DNA of 64,000 nt from Kineococcus rhizosphaerae (GTDB lineage Bacteria > Actinomycetota > Actinomycetes > Actinomycetales > Kineococcaceae): the NCBI RefSeq assembly GCF_003002055.1, contig NZ_PVZF01000007.1, positions 124,001 to 188,000 on the forward strand, written 5' to 3'. The notes beneath the pieces were generated by a model that saw only the letters and a list, made by a program, of their open reading frames with translations, searched no databases and had not been told where the DNA came from. The position numbers and the translations under genes were made by a program. Below are positions 44,682 to 53,331 of the stretch, in pieces; position 1 is the first letter of the stretch, and each line of letters opens with the position of its first letter.

Positions 44682-45527
44682 TCAGGTCACCGCGCGTTCA
44701 CCCGGCGGGGATCCCGGGGGCTGGCAGTGGGGGCACCACCAGGTCCGGCGCCGTTCGGCGTCCCCGGGCACCTCGGCCTCCACGAGGATCGTCGTGCCGC
44801 ACCGCAGGCACGGTTTCCCGGCCCGCCCCGAGACCCAGTGCTGGCGTCCGGGCCGGGTGTCGCCCGTGGTGACCTGCGGCGCCCCGGACGGCCCCACGGA
44901 GAACGTCAGGAGCTTCACGGCGAGGCGCACGAGCGGTTCGAGCTCGACCTCGCCCACGGGCGTCCGCGGGGAGCGACCGCGCAGGAAGCAGAGCTCGTCG
45001 GCCCACAGGTTCCCGAGGCCCGCGAGGTTGCGCTGGTCGAGCAGGGCCGCCTTGAGCCCGCGCTCCGGACGGCGGGCCAGGTTCGCCACGGCGGCCGCGA
45101 CCCGGTCGTCCACGGACCGGTCCCCGTCGAGGAGGTCGGGGCCGAGGTGCCCGACGACGTCGGCCTCCCGGGCCGTCGGCAGGAGCTCGACGACGGGCAT
45201 CCGCAGCGCCACCGCGGTGGGGCCGTCGGTGGCGAGCAGCACCCGCACGTCGGGCCACAGCCGGTGCGGCAGCCGCTTGCCGGGCCCCAGGACGGTCCAC
45301 TCGCCGTCCATCCGCAGGTGGGTGTGCAGGGTCGTGGGCTCGGCCCCGGGACCGGCGAAGCGGGTCAGCAGGTGCTTGCCGCGGGAGGCGACGCCGAGGA
45401 TCCGCGCACCGCGCAGGTCGGCCGTCGCGAACCGGGGGACCCGCAGGTCGCTGCGCTCGACGGTGCGCCCGGCCAGCCGGGCGTTCAGCCGCCGGGCCAG
45501 CAGGAAGACCGTGTCACCTTCGGGCAC
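44682..45527 (-). CDS. Fpg/Nei-family DNA glycosylase
   Basis: The GTG at 45527 gives MPEGDTVFLLARRLN, the N-terminus of the Nei/endonuclease VIII branch, with catalytic Pro2 and Glu3. The 281-residue protein also has the Lys in SRGKHLL, the helix-two-turn-helix region (DQRNLAGLGNLWADELCF) and a C-terminal zinc finger CLRCGT...CPHC. It removes oxidised pyrimidines and nicks the strand. It is 89 nt from the divergent beta-propeller gene. Confidence 0.92.
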   Translation of the reverse strand: MPEGDTVFLLARRLNARLAGRTVERSDLRVPRFATADLRGARILGVASRGKHLLTRFAGPGAEPTTLHTHLRMDGEWTVLGPGKRLPHRLWPDVRVLLATDGPTAVALRMPVVELLPTAREADVVGHLGPDLLDGDRSVDDRVAAAVANLARRPERGLKAALLDQRNLAGLGNLWADELCFLRGRSPRTPVGEVELEPLVRLAVKLLTFSVGPSGAPQVTTGDTRPGRQHWVSGRAGKPCLRCGTTILVEAEVPGDAERRRTWWCPHCQPPGSPPGERAVT

Positions 45528-45616
45528 GGGCCCACCGTGCCCGACGGCGGCGGCGCCTGCACCACGAGTCCCGCGCGATGAGTGGCTGGGTGCGCCGCGG
45601 GGGGTGAAGCTGAGGC

Positions 45617-46831
45617 ATGAGCTCGCGACGGCTGCCCCTCCTCGTGGCGTTCTGCGTCCTGGTGGTCGGGGTCCTGACCGTCCTGGCCGTGGCCGCGGTG
45701 CCGACCCACCGCCGGGTGCCCACCCGGACCACCGTGCCGCAGCAGTTCCCCGGCCCCAGCCGGCTGACCGCCTCGCTGGCCACGAACCCCGTGGGCCGGG
45801 CCGTGGCCCTCTACCGGCAGGGCACGGGCCTGGCCCTCGCCGGCTCGACGCAGACCCTCGTCCTCGGCAGCGACGGCGGCACGGTCCGCCGGCTGGACGG
45901 CGGGCGCGGTGGCACCGGGGCCGCGGGGGCGGACACGGCGTCGTTGTCGCCGGACGGGCGGACGGTGGCGGTGGGCAGCCACCGCCTGAGCGGTGGCGCG
46001 GACGTCACCCTCGTCGACCTGGCCAGCGGGCAGACGCGCTCCTACGTGGTCCCCCGCGTCCTGGGCGTCGTCCCGGTGGCCTGGAGCGCCGACGCCTCCC
46101 GGCTGGCCTACCTCGGGACCGCCGGGCCCTCGGCGCACCCGGCCGGGCAGCTGTTCGTGTTCGACGTGGCCTCCCACCGGGCCGTCCCCGTCCCGGGGGC
46201 CGACGTGGTGACGTCGGCGGCGTTCTCCCCCGACGGGACGCGGCTGGCGATCCAGTCCCCCGGTGCGTCGGCGGTGCGGGTCGTGGACCCGCGCACGGGC
46301 ACGGGCACGGCACTGCCCGTGCCGGACGGCGAGCACCTCGCCGGCGGTGCCGCGTGGTCGCCGGACGGGGACCTGATCGCCGTCTCCGACGGTGACCGGC
46401 GCCTCGACTTCGTCCCCACGCAGCCCGGGCGCCCGGCGCCCGCCCCGCTCACCTCCGCCGGTGACGTGCTGGGCTGGTCCTCCGGGTCCACCGTCGTCCA
46501 CGCGCGTCCGGCGGCGACGGGCGCCGGGGAGTTCCGCGTCGAGCGGACCGACGTGCGCACGGGGACGACCACCGCGTTCTGGTCCGTCCCCACCCCCGCC
46601 GGCCTCGACGTCAGCGGGGTGTCGCTGGCCACGGCGCTGCTGCCGGGGGCGACGCCGGTGCCGTCCGTCCCGGCGGACCGCGGACCGTGGCCGGTCGGCC
46701 TGCGGGTGGTGCTGGTCGTCGGCGCGGCGCTGCTGTCGGTGCCCGCGGTGGTCGGTCTGCGGCGGCGCTACGACGAGTTCCGCCGCATCGACGCCGCGCC
46801 GGAGTGGGCCCGCGACGTCAGCCGGGGGTGA
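45617..46831 (+). CDS. Membrane-anchored TolB/WD40-like beta-propeller protein
   Basis: This 404-residue protein has an N-terminal membrane helix (residues 7-28), several beta-propeller repeats marked by SPDGRTVAVGS, SADASRLAYLG, SPDGTRLAIQS and SPDGDLIAVSD, and a C-terminal membrane helix at about 357-380 followed by a short charged tail. The propeller lies outside the membrane. Function is unknown; such domains usually bind other proteins. A 27-nt-armed palindrome follows. Confidence 0.75.
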   Translation: MSSRRLPLLVAFCVLVVGVLTVLAVAAVPTHRRVPTRTTVPQQFPGPSRLTASLATNPVGRAVALYRQGTGLALAGSTQTLVLGSDGGTVRRLDGGRGGTGAAGADTASLSPDGRTVAVGSHRLSGGADVTLVDLASGQTRSYVVPRVLGVVPVAWSADASRLAYLGTAGPSAHPAGQLFVFDVASHRAVPVPGADVVTSAAFSPDGTRLAIQSPGASAVRVVDPRTGTGTALPVPDGEHLAGGAAWSPDGDLIAVSDGDRRLDFVPTQPGRPAPAPLTSAGDVLGWSSGSTVVHARPAATGAGEFRVERTDVRTGTTTAFWSVPTPAGLDVSGVSLATALLPGATPVPSVPADRGPWPVGLRVVLVVGAALLSVPAVVGLRRRYDEFRRIDAAPEWARDVSRG

Positions 46832-46858
46832 GTCCGCCGACTCGCCTCCCCTCGGTGC

Positions 46859-46929
46859 TCCCGCGCCTCGCACACGTGGGACCCCGTCCCGCGTCCGGGG
46901 AGGGGGTCCCACGTGTGCGAGGCGCGGGA
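46859..46929. terminator. Long palindrome with 27-nt perfect arms
   Basis: Arms beginning TCCCGCGCCTCGCACACGTG (27 nt, perfect) enclose a 17-nt loop. It fills the gap between the convergent beta-propeller and galM genes and ends 3 nt before the galM stop codon. It probably terminates both transcripts. Confidence 0.85.
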
Positions 46930-46932
46930 ACT

Positions 46933-48006
46933 TCAGGAGGCGGAGAAGCGGAGTTCGGTGACGGACCGGAACTCCTCCCCGGCCAGCAGCACCGTCGTCG
47001 GGAACCCGGGGTGGTGGGGGGCGTCGGGGAAACCCTGCGTCTCCAGTGCCAGGCCGGCGCGCGGCCCGTACGTCGCGCCCGCCTTGCCGACGAGCGTCCC
47101 GGCCAGCGAGCCCCCCGTGAAGAACTGCACGCCCGGCTGGTCGGTCCACACCTCCAGGGTGCGGCCGGAGACGGGTTCGGTGACGACGGCGGCCAGGCTC
47201 GGCTCGCGGGTCCCGCCGGGGGTGGTGGCCAGGACGTAGCAGTGGTCGAACCCCTGGCCGAGGGCGAGCTGCGGGTCGTCCAGCTCGACGCGGTAGCCGA
47301 CGGGGACGGCCTCGCGCAGGTCGAACGGCGTGCCCTCGACCGGGCGGAACTCCCCCGTCGGCAGTCCCGTCCCCTCCAGCGGCAGGAACGTGTCGGCCAG
47401 GACCCGGACGAGGTGCGGGTCGACCGTTCCGGACCCGTCGCCCGCGAGGTTCCAGTAGGCGTGGTTGGTGAGGTTCACGACGGTCGTGGCGTCCGTCGTG
47501 GCGACGTACTCGGTCGTCAGCCGGCCCTCGTGCAGCCGGTACGTGACGTGGACGGACAGCGCGCCCGGGAACCCGTTGTCCCCGTCGGGGCTGAGCAGCG
47601 AGAACCGGACGCCGCAGGCGCCGTCGAGGGTGTGGGCGCTCCACACCTTCTCCGAGAACGGGTGCGGACCGCCGTGGATCGCGTTGCCCCGGTCGGTGGG
47701 GGGGACCGTGACGGTCCGGCCGTCGAGGTCGAACGTGCCGCCGGCGATGCGGTTGGCGAACCGCCCGATCGTGGCGCCGAAGGACCGTCCCTTCCCCGTG
47801 TAGGGGGCCAGGTCGGCGAACCCCAGCGCGACGTCGGCGCGGACGCCGTCGCGGTCGGGGGCCAGGACGGACTGGATGCGCGCGCCGTGCTCGACGAGCC
47901 CGACCTGCAGCACGCCGTCGTCCAGGACCCAGCGCCCGACGGGGGTCCCGTCCTCGAGCTCGCCCCACCGCGCGTCGACCGTCACCGCACCCTCGGAGTT
48001 CTCCAC
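46933..48006 (-). CDS. galM: Aldose 1-epimerase (mutarotase)
   Basis: This 357-residue protein interconverts alpha and beta anomers of aldoses. It shows the family landmarks GRFANRIAGGTF, NAIHGGPHPFSEK with the first His, NLTNHAYWNLAG with the catalytic His, and GVQFFTGGSL. The GTG at 48006 is the most upstream reasonable start; the ribosome-binding site is weak. There is no signal peptide, so it is cytoplasmic. Confidence 0.93.
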   Translation of the reverse strand: MENSEGAVTVDARWGELEDGTPVGRWVLDDGVLQVGLVEHGARIQSVLAPDRDGVRADVALGFADLAPYTGKGRSFGATIGRFANRIAGGTFDLDGRTVTVPPTDRGNAIHGGPHPFSEKVWSAHTLDGACGVRFSLLSPDGDNGFPGALSVHVTYRLHEGRLTTEYVATTDATTVVNLTNHAYWNLAGDGSGTVDPHLVRVLADTFLPLEGTGLPTGEFRPVEGTPFDLREAVPVGYRVELDDPQLALGQGFDHCYVLATTPGGTREPSLAAVVTEPVSGRTLEVWTDQPGVQFFTGGSLAGTLVGKAGATYGPRAGLALETQGFPDAPHHPGFPTTVLLAGEEFRSVTELRFSAS

Positions 48007-48016
48007 GGACGGGACG

Positions 48017-48250
48017 CTACCGGTGACCGCCGCACGCAGCCGCCCGGACCACCGAGCTCACGACGACCCCGAACCCGCCGAGGACGAGGACACCCGCGGC
48101 CCAGTACCTCCAGTCGAACGCGAGACCGAACAGCTCGTGGAGACCGACGGCCGCGCCGACCGCCACGAGGACGAGGCCGGCGAGGACGGCGCCGAGGTTC
48201 GGGCCCGACGGCGGGGTGGGCGGCGGGACGGGGGTGGGCACGTCGTTCAC
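48017..48250 (-). CDS. Small two-helix membrane protein
   Basis: The GTG at 48250 overlaps the stop of the PspC-type gene (GTGA). The 77-residue product has a Pro-rich N-terminus and two hydrophobic helices (about 20-40 and 48-66). It is the last gene of the PspC operon, so it probably takes part in the same envelope-stress function. It resembles the hydrophobic strands of PspC-associated proteins, but no family is certain. Confidence 0.65.
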   Translation of the reverse strand: MNDVPTPVPPPTPPSGPNLGAVLAGLVLVAVGAAVGLHELFGLAFDWRYWAAGVLVLGGFGVVVSSVVRAAACGGHR

Positions 48251-49653
48251 GGCTGCTCCAGGGTGCTCGAGCCGGCGGTACCGAGCCGGACCTCGCCGGC
48301 CCACGCCGCGGCGTGCAGTTCGGGCGTCCTGGCCGGGACGGTCCAGTCGTCGGGGTCGTCACCGCGGACCTGGACCGAGCCCGCGAGCCGCGCGGCGTCC
48401 GGTCCGACGGCGAAGACGGACCGCAGGTGCACGCCACCGGCCGCCGCCGCGGCGGCCGTCTCGCCGGGGCCGACCTCTACCACGGCGCCCTCCTGCCAGC
48501 GCAGGCTCCCGGCCAGGACCGTCACGTCGACGAGGACGGTCGCGTCGGCGGGGACGAGGACGTCGAGCCGGCCCGCCGCGATCGTCGCGGTCGCGGAGGT
48601 CGCCGGGGACGCGAGGCGGGACGGGTCGACCGTGAGGTACCCGACGGCGGAACTCAACCCCGTCGACCCCGCGGTGGGGGCCCAGGTGCGCTCGACCTGC
48701 CACGTCCAGTTCGACGACGGCGGCACGAGGGCGGCGGCGACGGCGCAGAACGCGGCCGGCCAGGCCAGGCCCACGAGGGCCGTGCGGCGCCCGCGGAGCC
48801 CGGCGACGACGGCGCCCAGCCCCAGGACGACGACGAACGCGGACAGCGCCAGCGGCAGCGCGCGCCCCTCGAGACCGGTGACGAGCCCGGTGACGACGAC
48901 GGCCCCGGCGGCCAGCAGCGCCAGGCCGAAGACCGCGGCGCCGAGCAGCGGCGAGCCGGGACGACGGCGGGCCTGGGCGCGGGCGGCCTGCTCCTGCGCC
49001 TTCTCCCGGGCCCGGTCGCCGGCCTCGCGCGCCTTCTCCCGCGCGCGCTCGGCGGCCTCGCGGGCCTTCTCCTGCGCCTGCTCGCGAGCCTCCTGACGGG
49101 CGGCGGCACGGCGTTCGGTGGGCGACCCGAAACCCGCCTGGGGCCCGGGGACCGGTTCCGGCGCGGGCGTCTCCTTCACCAGCGAGACGGGCCGGGCGGG
49201 CCGTTCGAGCGCCGGGACGGCGAAACCCCGCAGGAGCCACCAGCCGAGGAGGCCGACCAGACCGGTGATGAGGAAACCCCAGCCGGGCCCGCGCCAGTCC
49301 CCGTTGAAGACCCCGAGCAGGGCGCGGGGCAGGACGAGGTCGGCGACGATCAGCAGCCCGGACAGCCACGCGGCGCCCGACAGCTCACCGCGCAGGGCCG
49401 CTTCGACCTCGATCCGGCCGTCCGGTTCCCGGTCCGGCAGGAGCAGCCAGCAGGCCCCGTACAGCGCGAGCCCGAGACCGCCGACGACGGTCAGCGCGAC
49501 GAGGACCCCGCGGACCAGCAACGGGTCGATCCCCAGCCGTTCGGCCAGGCCCCCGCAGACGCCCGCGAACCAGCGGTCCGGCGACCGGCGGACGCCGGTG
49601 GACCGGACGGCCGCGAAGAACTTCGCGTCCTGGCGGACGGGGGTGGTGCTCAC
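48247..49653 (-). CDS. PspC-domain membrane protein with charged coiled coil
   Basis: The GTG at 49653 has GGGAGGG 7 nt upstream. The 468-residue protein has an N-terminal PspC domain (DRWFAGVCGGLAERLGIDPL, then GLALYGACWLLLPD), more membrane helices, an Ala/Arg/Glu/Lys coiled coil at about residues 178-230, further helices and a beta-rich C-terminal part. The C-terminal part (TIAAGRLDVLVPADATVLVDV) resembles the LiaF/DUF2154-type beta-helix. This is the layout of LiaF/EsrI-like inhibitors of envelope stress sensors. Confidence 0.85.
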   Translation of the reverse strand: MSTTPVRQDAKFFAAVRSTGVRRSPDRWFAGVCGGLAERLGIDPLLVRGVLVALTVVGGLGLALYGACWLLLPDREPDGRIEVEAALRGELSGAAWLSGLLIVADLVLPRALLGVFNGDWRGPGWGFLITGLVGLLGWWLLRGFAVPALERPARPVSLVKETPAPEPVPGPQAGFGSPTERRAAARQEAREQAQEKAREAAERAREKAREAGDRAREKAQEQAARAQARRRPGSPLLGAAVFGLALLAAGAVVVTGLVTGLEGRALPLALSAFVVVLGLGAVVAGLRGRRTALVGLAWPAAFCAVAAALVPPSSNWTWQVERTWAPTAGSTGLSSAVGYLTVDPSRLASPATSATATIAAGRLDVLVPADATVLVDVTVLAGSLRWQEGAVVEVGPGETAAAAAAGGVHLRSVFAVGPDAARLAGSVQVRGDDPDDWTVPARTPELHAAAWAGEVRLGTAGSSTLEQP

Positions 49654-49682
49654 GGGTCGACCCTCCCACTCCGGGCCGCGGG

Positions 49683-50051
49683 TCAGAACACCCAGCCGAG
49701 GCCGAGGAGGCCGTTGCCGAACACGAGGTCGAGCACGACGAGGCCGATGGCCAGGACGAGCGGGGCGGAGACGTCGCCGCGCAGCGCGGCCTGGGCCTCG
49801 ATGCGGCCGGTCGCGTCGGGCAGCAGGGCCCACGCCAGGCCGTACAGGCCCAGCCCGATGCCGCCGAAGAGGGACAGCACGACGAAGGCGACGCGGACGA
49901 CGTTGACGTTGACGCCGGCCCGGTCGGCGAGGCCGCCGGCGACGCCCGCGACCCAGCGGTCGCGGCTGCGGACGAGGCGGGTGCGGCGGACGCCGGTGAA
50001 GAAGCGGTCGGCGGCGGTGCGGGCGGCGGGTTCGTGGACGGTCTCGCTCAT
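49683..50051 (-). CDS. PspC-domain membrane protein
   Basis: The ATG at 50051 is chosen because AGGAG lies 6 nt upstream; an upstream ATG at 50114 is in frame but lacks this. The 122-residue protein is a PspC domain (DRWVAGVAGGLADRAGVNVN, GIGLGLYGLAWALLPD) with two to three membrane helices. It heads the PspC operon and is divergent from the sensor kinase gene. PspC proteins respond to membrane damage. Confidence 0.88.
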   Translation of the reverse strand: MSETVHEPAARTAADRFFTGVRRTRLVRSRDRWVAGVAGGLADRAGVNVNVVRVAFVVLSLFGGIGLGLYGLAWALLPDATGRIEAQAALRGDVSAPLVLAIGLVVLDLVFGNGLLGLGWVF

Positions 50052-50157
50052 CGGGATCTCCTGCTGGTCGTGTCCGGGGGTCTTGTCGAAGCTGAGGTGC
50101 TCGGTCGAGGTCATGGCTCAACCCTGGCCGCCGGGGACCCCCGGGCACATCGGGGAC

Positions 50158-50200
50158 GACCCTGAGCGGACCCTGAACCCGCCCGTCGGGGGATCCCCCG
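50158..50200. promoter_or_regulatory. Repeats in PspC / sensor-kinase divergent promoter
   Basis: A GACCCTGA octamer occurs twice with an 11-nt period (50158-50165, 50169-50176), and a 14-nt palindrome CGGGGGATCCCCCG lies at 50187-50200, 27 nt before the kinase start. One of them may be bound by the LuxR-type regulator encoded downstream. The intergenic region is 176 nt. Confidence 0.4.
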
Positions 50201-50227
50201 GGGTCGGGCGCGTGCCACGATCGGGGC

Positions 50228-51472
50228 GTGAGCACGCAGACGACCCACGCGCCCGGGCGAGGGCAGGTGCAGCGGCCGCCCCTGCTGCGCCGCACCGAGC
50301 ACCGGCGGGTCGCGGGCGTGGCCGCCGGGATCGCCGCGCACACGCAGGTCCCGGTGACGAAGGTGCGCACGGCGTTCGCCGCAGCGGCCTTCCTCGGCGG
50401 CTTCGGCGTCGTCCTCTACGTCGTCCTGGGGCTGCTGCTGACGGACGAGCGCGAACTCGACCTGCCGCCCGAGCAGCGTTCCGACACGGCGGGATGGGTT
50501 CTCGCGCACCGCAACACCCTCACCGGCGTCGCGCTCGTCGTGGGCGTCGGGCTCGTGCCGGCCATGAACCTCGTGCACGGGTCGTCGCGGTTCGTCGTGC
50601 CGCTGGTCGTCGGGGGCGCGGGGGTCGTGCTCGCCTGGAGCCAGCTCGACGCGACGCGCCGGCGCCGGCTCGTGGAGGGTTCCGGCGACGGGCGCGGCGC
50701 GGTGCTGCGCGTCCTGGCCGGCGCCACGCTCGTCGTGGTCGGCGCGAGCCTGGTGTTCGTCCTGGTCGGCGACGTCGGGACGTTCTGGCAGTCGACCCTG
50801 GCCGGGGCGGTCGTGCTCGGCGGGGTGGGTCTCGTCGCCGCCCCCTGGGTCGTGCGGTTGTGGCAGGACCTCGGCGCCGAGCGTGCCGCCCTCGCCCGCG
50901 AGCAGCAGCGCGCCGAGTTCGCCGCCCACGTGCACGACTCCGTGCTGCAGACCCTGGCCCTCATCCAGAAGCGCGCGGGGGACCCGGGCGAGGTCGCGCG
51001 GCTGGCCCGCCGGCAGGAACGGGAACTGCGCCAGTGGCTGTACGGCGACCACGGCACGACCGCGGGGACCCTGGGGGCCGCGCTGCGGGCCGCGGCCAGC
51101 GAGGTCGAGGACGTCTCGGGGGCCGTCGTTGAGGTCGTCCTCGTGGGCGACCTCGACAACCGCGAGCTCGACCGGGGGCTGTCGGCGCTGGCCCAGGCCG
51201 CCCGTGAGGCGCTGCTGAACGCCGGCCGGCACGCGGGCGGGACGGTGTCGCTGTACGGCGAGACCGTCGGCGCCGGCCCGTCGTCGGCCATCGAGGTGTT
51301 CGTCCGCGACCGCGGGAAGGGTTTCGACCTCGACCAGATCCCCGGCGACCGGCTCGGCGTGCGGGAGTCCATCCTCGGGCGCATGCAGCGCGCCGGGGGT
51401 TCGGCCTCGATCCGGCGCCCCGCCGACGGGGGCACCGAGGTCACGTTGCGCGTCCCTGGAGGGGTTTCTTGA
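50228..51472 (+). CDS. PspC-domain sensor histidine kinase (EsrS-like)
   Basis: This 414-residue protein begins with a PspC domain (HRRVAGVAAGIAAHTQVPV), followed by four further membrane helices to about residue 215. The kinase part has the HisKA_3-type box AAHVHDSVLQTLALIQK, in which His phosphorylation occurs, and an HATPase (REALLNAGRHAG, RDRGKGFDLDQIPGDRLGV). It matches the EsrS/LiaS-like envelope-stress kinases of actinobacteria. Its stop overlaps the regulator start. Confidence 0.93.
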   Translation: MSTQTTHAPGRGQVQRPPLLRRTEHRRVAGVAAGIAAHTQVPVTKVRTAFAAAAFLGGFGVVLYVVLGLLLTDERELDLPPEQRSDTAGWVLAHRNTLTGVALVVGVGLVPAMNLVHGSSRFVVPLVVGGAGVVLAWSQLDATRRRRLVEGSGDGRGAVLRVLAGATLVVVGASLVFVLVGDVGTFWQSTLAGAVVLGGVGLVAAPWVVRLWQDLGAERAALAREQQRAEFAAHVHDSVLQTLALIQKRAGDPGEVARLARRQERELRQWLYGDHGTTAGTLGAALRAAASEVEDVSGAVVEVVLVGDLDNRELDRGLSALAQAAREALLNAGRHAGGTVSLYGETVGAGPSSAIEVFVRDRGKGFDLDQIPGDRLGVRESILGRMQRAGGSASIRRPADGGTEVTLRVPGGVS

Positions 51473-52155
51473 TCACCGTCCTCGTCGTCGACGACCACCG
51501 CATGGTGCGCTCGGGCGTCCGCGCGGAACTGTCCACGGCCGACGACCTCGAGGTCGTCGGCGAGGCCGCGGACGTCGCGGGCGCGGTCGCGGCCGTCGCC
51601 CGCTGGCGGCCGGACGTCGTGCTGCTCGACGTGCACCTGCCGCTGGGCCCGGACGAGAACCCCGCCCCGGGTGCCGGGTCCGGCGGCGCGCAGGTCCTCG
51701 CGCAGTGCGCCGAGTTCCTCACCGCCACTCCCCCGGTGCGCTTCCTCGCCCTGTCGGTCTCCGACGCGGCCGACGACGTGATCGCCGTGATCCGCCGCGG
51801 TGCACGGGGTTACGTGACGAAGACGATCAGCGGCGACGACCTCGCCGCGGCCGTGCGGCGCGTCGCCGACGGGGACGCGGTGTTCTCGCCCCGGCTGGCG
51901 GGTTTCGTCCTCGACGCGTTCGGCGCCGGGGCCGGGGAGGTCGCGGCGGCCGACGACGAGCTGGACCGGTTGTCGGCGCGCGAACGCGAGGTCATGCGCC
52001 TCATCGCGCGCGGCTACGCGTACAAGGAGGTCGCGAAGGAGTTGTTCATCTCCGTCAAGACCGTCGAGACGCACGTGTCGGCGGTGCTGCGCAAGCTGCA
52101 GCTGTCCAACCGCAACGAACTCACCCGGTGGGCGGCGGCGCGGCGACTCCTCTGA
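51469..52155 (+). CDS. LuxR/NarL-type response regulator (EsrR-like), TTG start
   Basis: The frame starts with TTG at 51469, with GGAGGGG 4 nt upstream, overlapping the kinase stop. The 228-residue protein has a receiver domain (VVDDHRM, phospho-Asp in VVLLDVHLP, Lys in YVTKTI) and a LuxR helix-turn-helix (LSAREREVMRLIARGYAYKEVA, then SVKTVETHVS). A Gly/Ala/Pro-rich insert after the phospho-Asp is unusual. It probably regulates the divergent PspC genes. Confidence 0.93.
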   Translation: MITVLVVDDHRMVRSGVRAELSTADDLEVVGEAADVAGAVAAVARWRPDVVLLDVHLPLGPDENPAPGAGSGGAQVLAQCAEFLTATPPVRFLALSVSDAADDVIAVIRRGARGYVTKTISGDDLAAAVRRVADGDAVFSPRLAGFVLDAFGAGAGEVAAADDELDRLSAREREVMRLIARGYAYKEVAKELFISVKTVETHVSAVLRKLQLSNRNELTRWAAARRLL

Positions 52156-52192
52156 ACGTGCGCGGTCCGTCCGGACCCTCCATGATCGTCGG

Positions 52193-53260
52193 GTGGGACG
52201 ACGTGTCGGGGTCGAGGAGGAGTTCCTGCTGGTCGACGCCGGGACCGGACGGGCCACGCTCGACGGTCCGGCCGTCGCCGCCGCGGCCGACGAGCAGACC
52301 GAGCTGCAACGCCAGCAGGTCGAGACCGGGACCGCCCCGCACACCGACCTCGCCGACGTCCGGGCCGACCTGACGGCCCGGCGGGCGCGGGTCGCGGCGC
52401 TCGCCGCGGACTCCGGGAGCCGGCTGCTCGCCCTGGCGACCCACCCGTTGCCGACCGAGCCCGTCGTCACCGAGGGGGACCGCTACCAGCGCCTGGTCGA
52501 GGCGTACGGGTTGCTGGCGCGCGAGCAGCTGACGTGCGGCTGCCACGTGCACGTCGAGGTGCCCGACCGCGACGAGGCCGTCGCCGTGCTGGACCGCGTC
52601 CGGCCCTGGACGGCCGTGCTCCTGGCGCTGTCGTCGAACTCCCCGTTCTGGCAGGGCGAGGAGTCCGGGTACGCCTCCTACCGCGCCCGGGTGTGGGACC
52701 GCTGGCCGACCGCCGGGCCGACGCCGGCCTTCGGCGACGCCGCCGGGTACGACCGGGCCGCGGAGCGGTTGCTGGCGACGGGGGTCCCCCTGGACCCGGG
52801 TCAGCTCTACTACGACGTGCGGGTCTCGGCGACGCAGCCGACGGTGGAGGTCCGGGTCGCCGACGTGTGCCTGCGGGCCGGGGACGCGGTGCTGCTGGCG
52901 GGCCTCGCCCGGGCCCTGGTCGAGACCGCGGCGCGCGAGGCCGCCGACGGGCGGGGCGTGCCGGACGTGTCGGTCGCCGAGCTGCGGGCCGCGTCGTGGC
53001 GGGCCTCGCACGACGGGCTGGGCGGGGTGCTCGTCTCCCCCCGCTCGGGCCGGCCCGCCTCCGCGGCCGAGGTGGTGCGCGAGCTGGTGGACCACGTCGC
53101 ACCGGTGCTGCGGGAGGACGGGGACGAGGGGTTCGTCACCGAGGGCCTGGCCGGGCTGGCCCGGCGCGGGACCGGTGCGGACTGGCAGCGCGCCGCCGCG
53201 GCCTCCTCCGGGCCGGCCGGGATGGTCGCGCGGGCGGTCGAGGTCACGCAGGAGGGGTGA
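52193..53260 (+). CDS. Carboxylate-amine ligase, YbdK/GCS2 type
   Basis: The GTG at 52193 gives VGRRVGVEEEFLLVD, the opening strand of the GCS2 family with its Glu-rich metal site. The 355-residue length and the GCHVHVEVPDRDEAV, LLALSSNSPFWQGEESGY and YYDVRVSATQPTVEVRVADV segments match YbdK-type gamma-glutamyl ligases. They join glutamate to an amine such as cysteine with weak activity. It follows the response regulator by 37 nt. Confidence 0.92.
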   Translation: MGRRVGVEEEFLLVDAGTGRATLDGPAVAAAADEQTELQRQQVETGTAPHTDLADVRADLTARRARVAALAADSGSRLLALATHPLPTEPVVTEGDRYQRLVEAYGLLAREQLTCGCHVHVEVPDRDEAVAVLDRVRPWTAVLLALSSNSPFWQGEESGYASYRARVWDRWPTAGPTPAFGDAAGYDRAAERLLATGVPLDPGQLYYDVRVSATQPTVEVRVADVCLRAGDAVLLAGLARALVETAAREAADGRGVPDVSVAELRAASWRASHDGLGGVLVSPRSGRPASAAEVVRELVDHVAPVLREDGDEGFVTEGLAGLARRGTGADWQRAAAASSGPAGMVARAVEVTQEG

Positions 53261-53331
53261 CCGGCGTTGACCGGGACGTGGGTGGTCCCTACCCTTTGGA
53301 CCGGTCCACCCGCCTCCCCGAAAGGACAGAG

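Noticed and set aside
48960-49100. Regular short repeats resembling a CRISPR or VNTR
   Set aside because: They are the codon-level repeat of an Ala/Arg/Glu/Lys coiled coil inside the PspC-type gene; no spacers exist.
46687-51132. Open frame of nearly 1,500 codons on the plus strand across galM and the PspC genes
   Set aside because: It crosses several real genes on both strands and shows no domain-like sequence.
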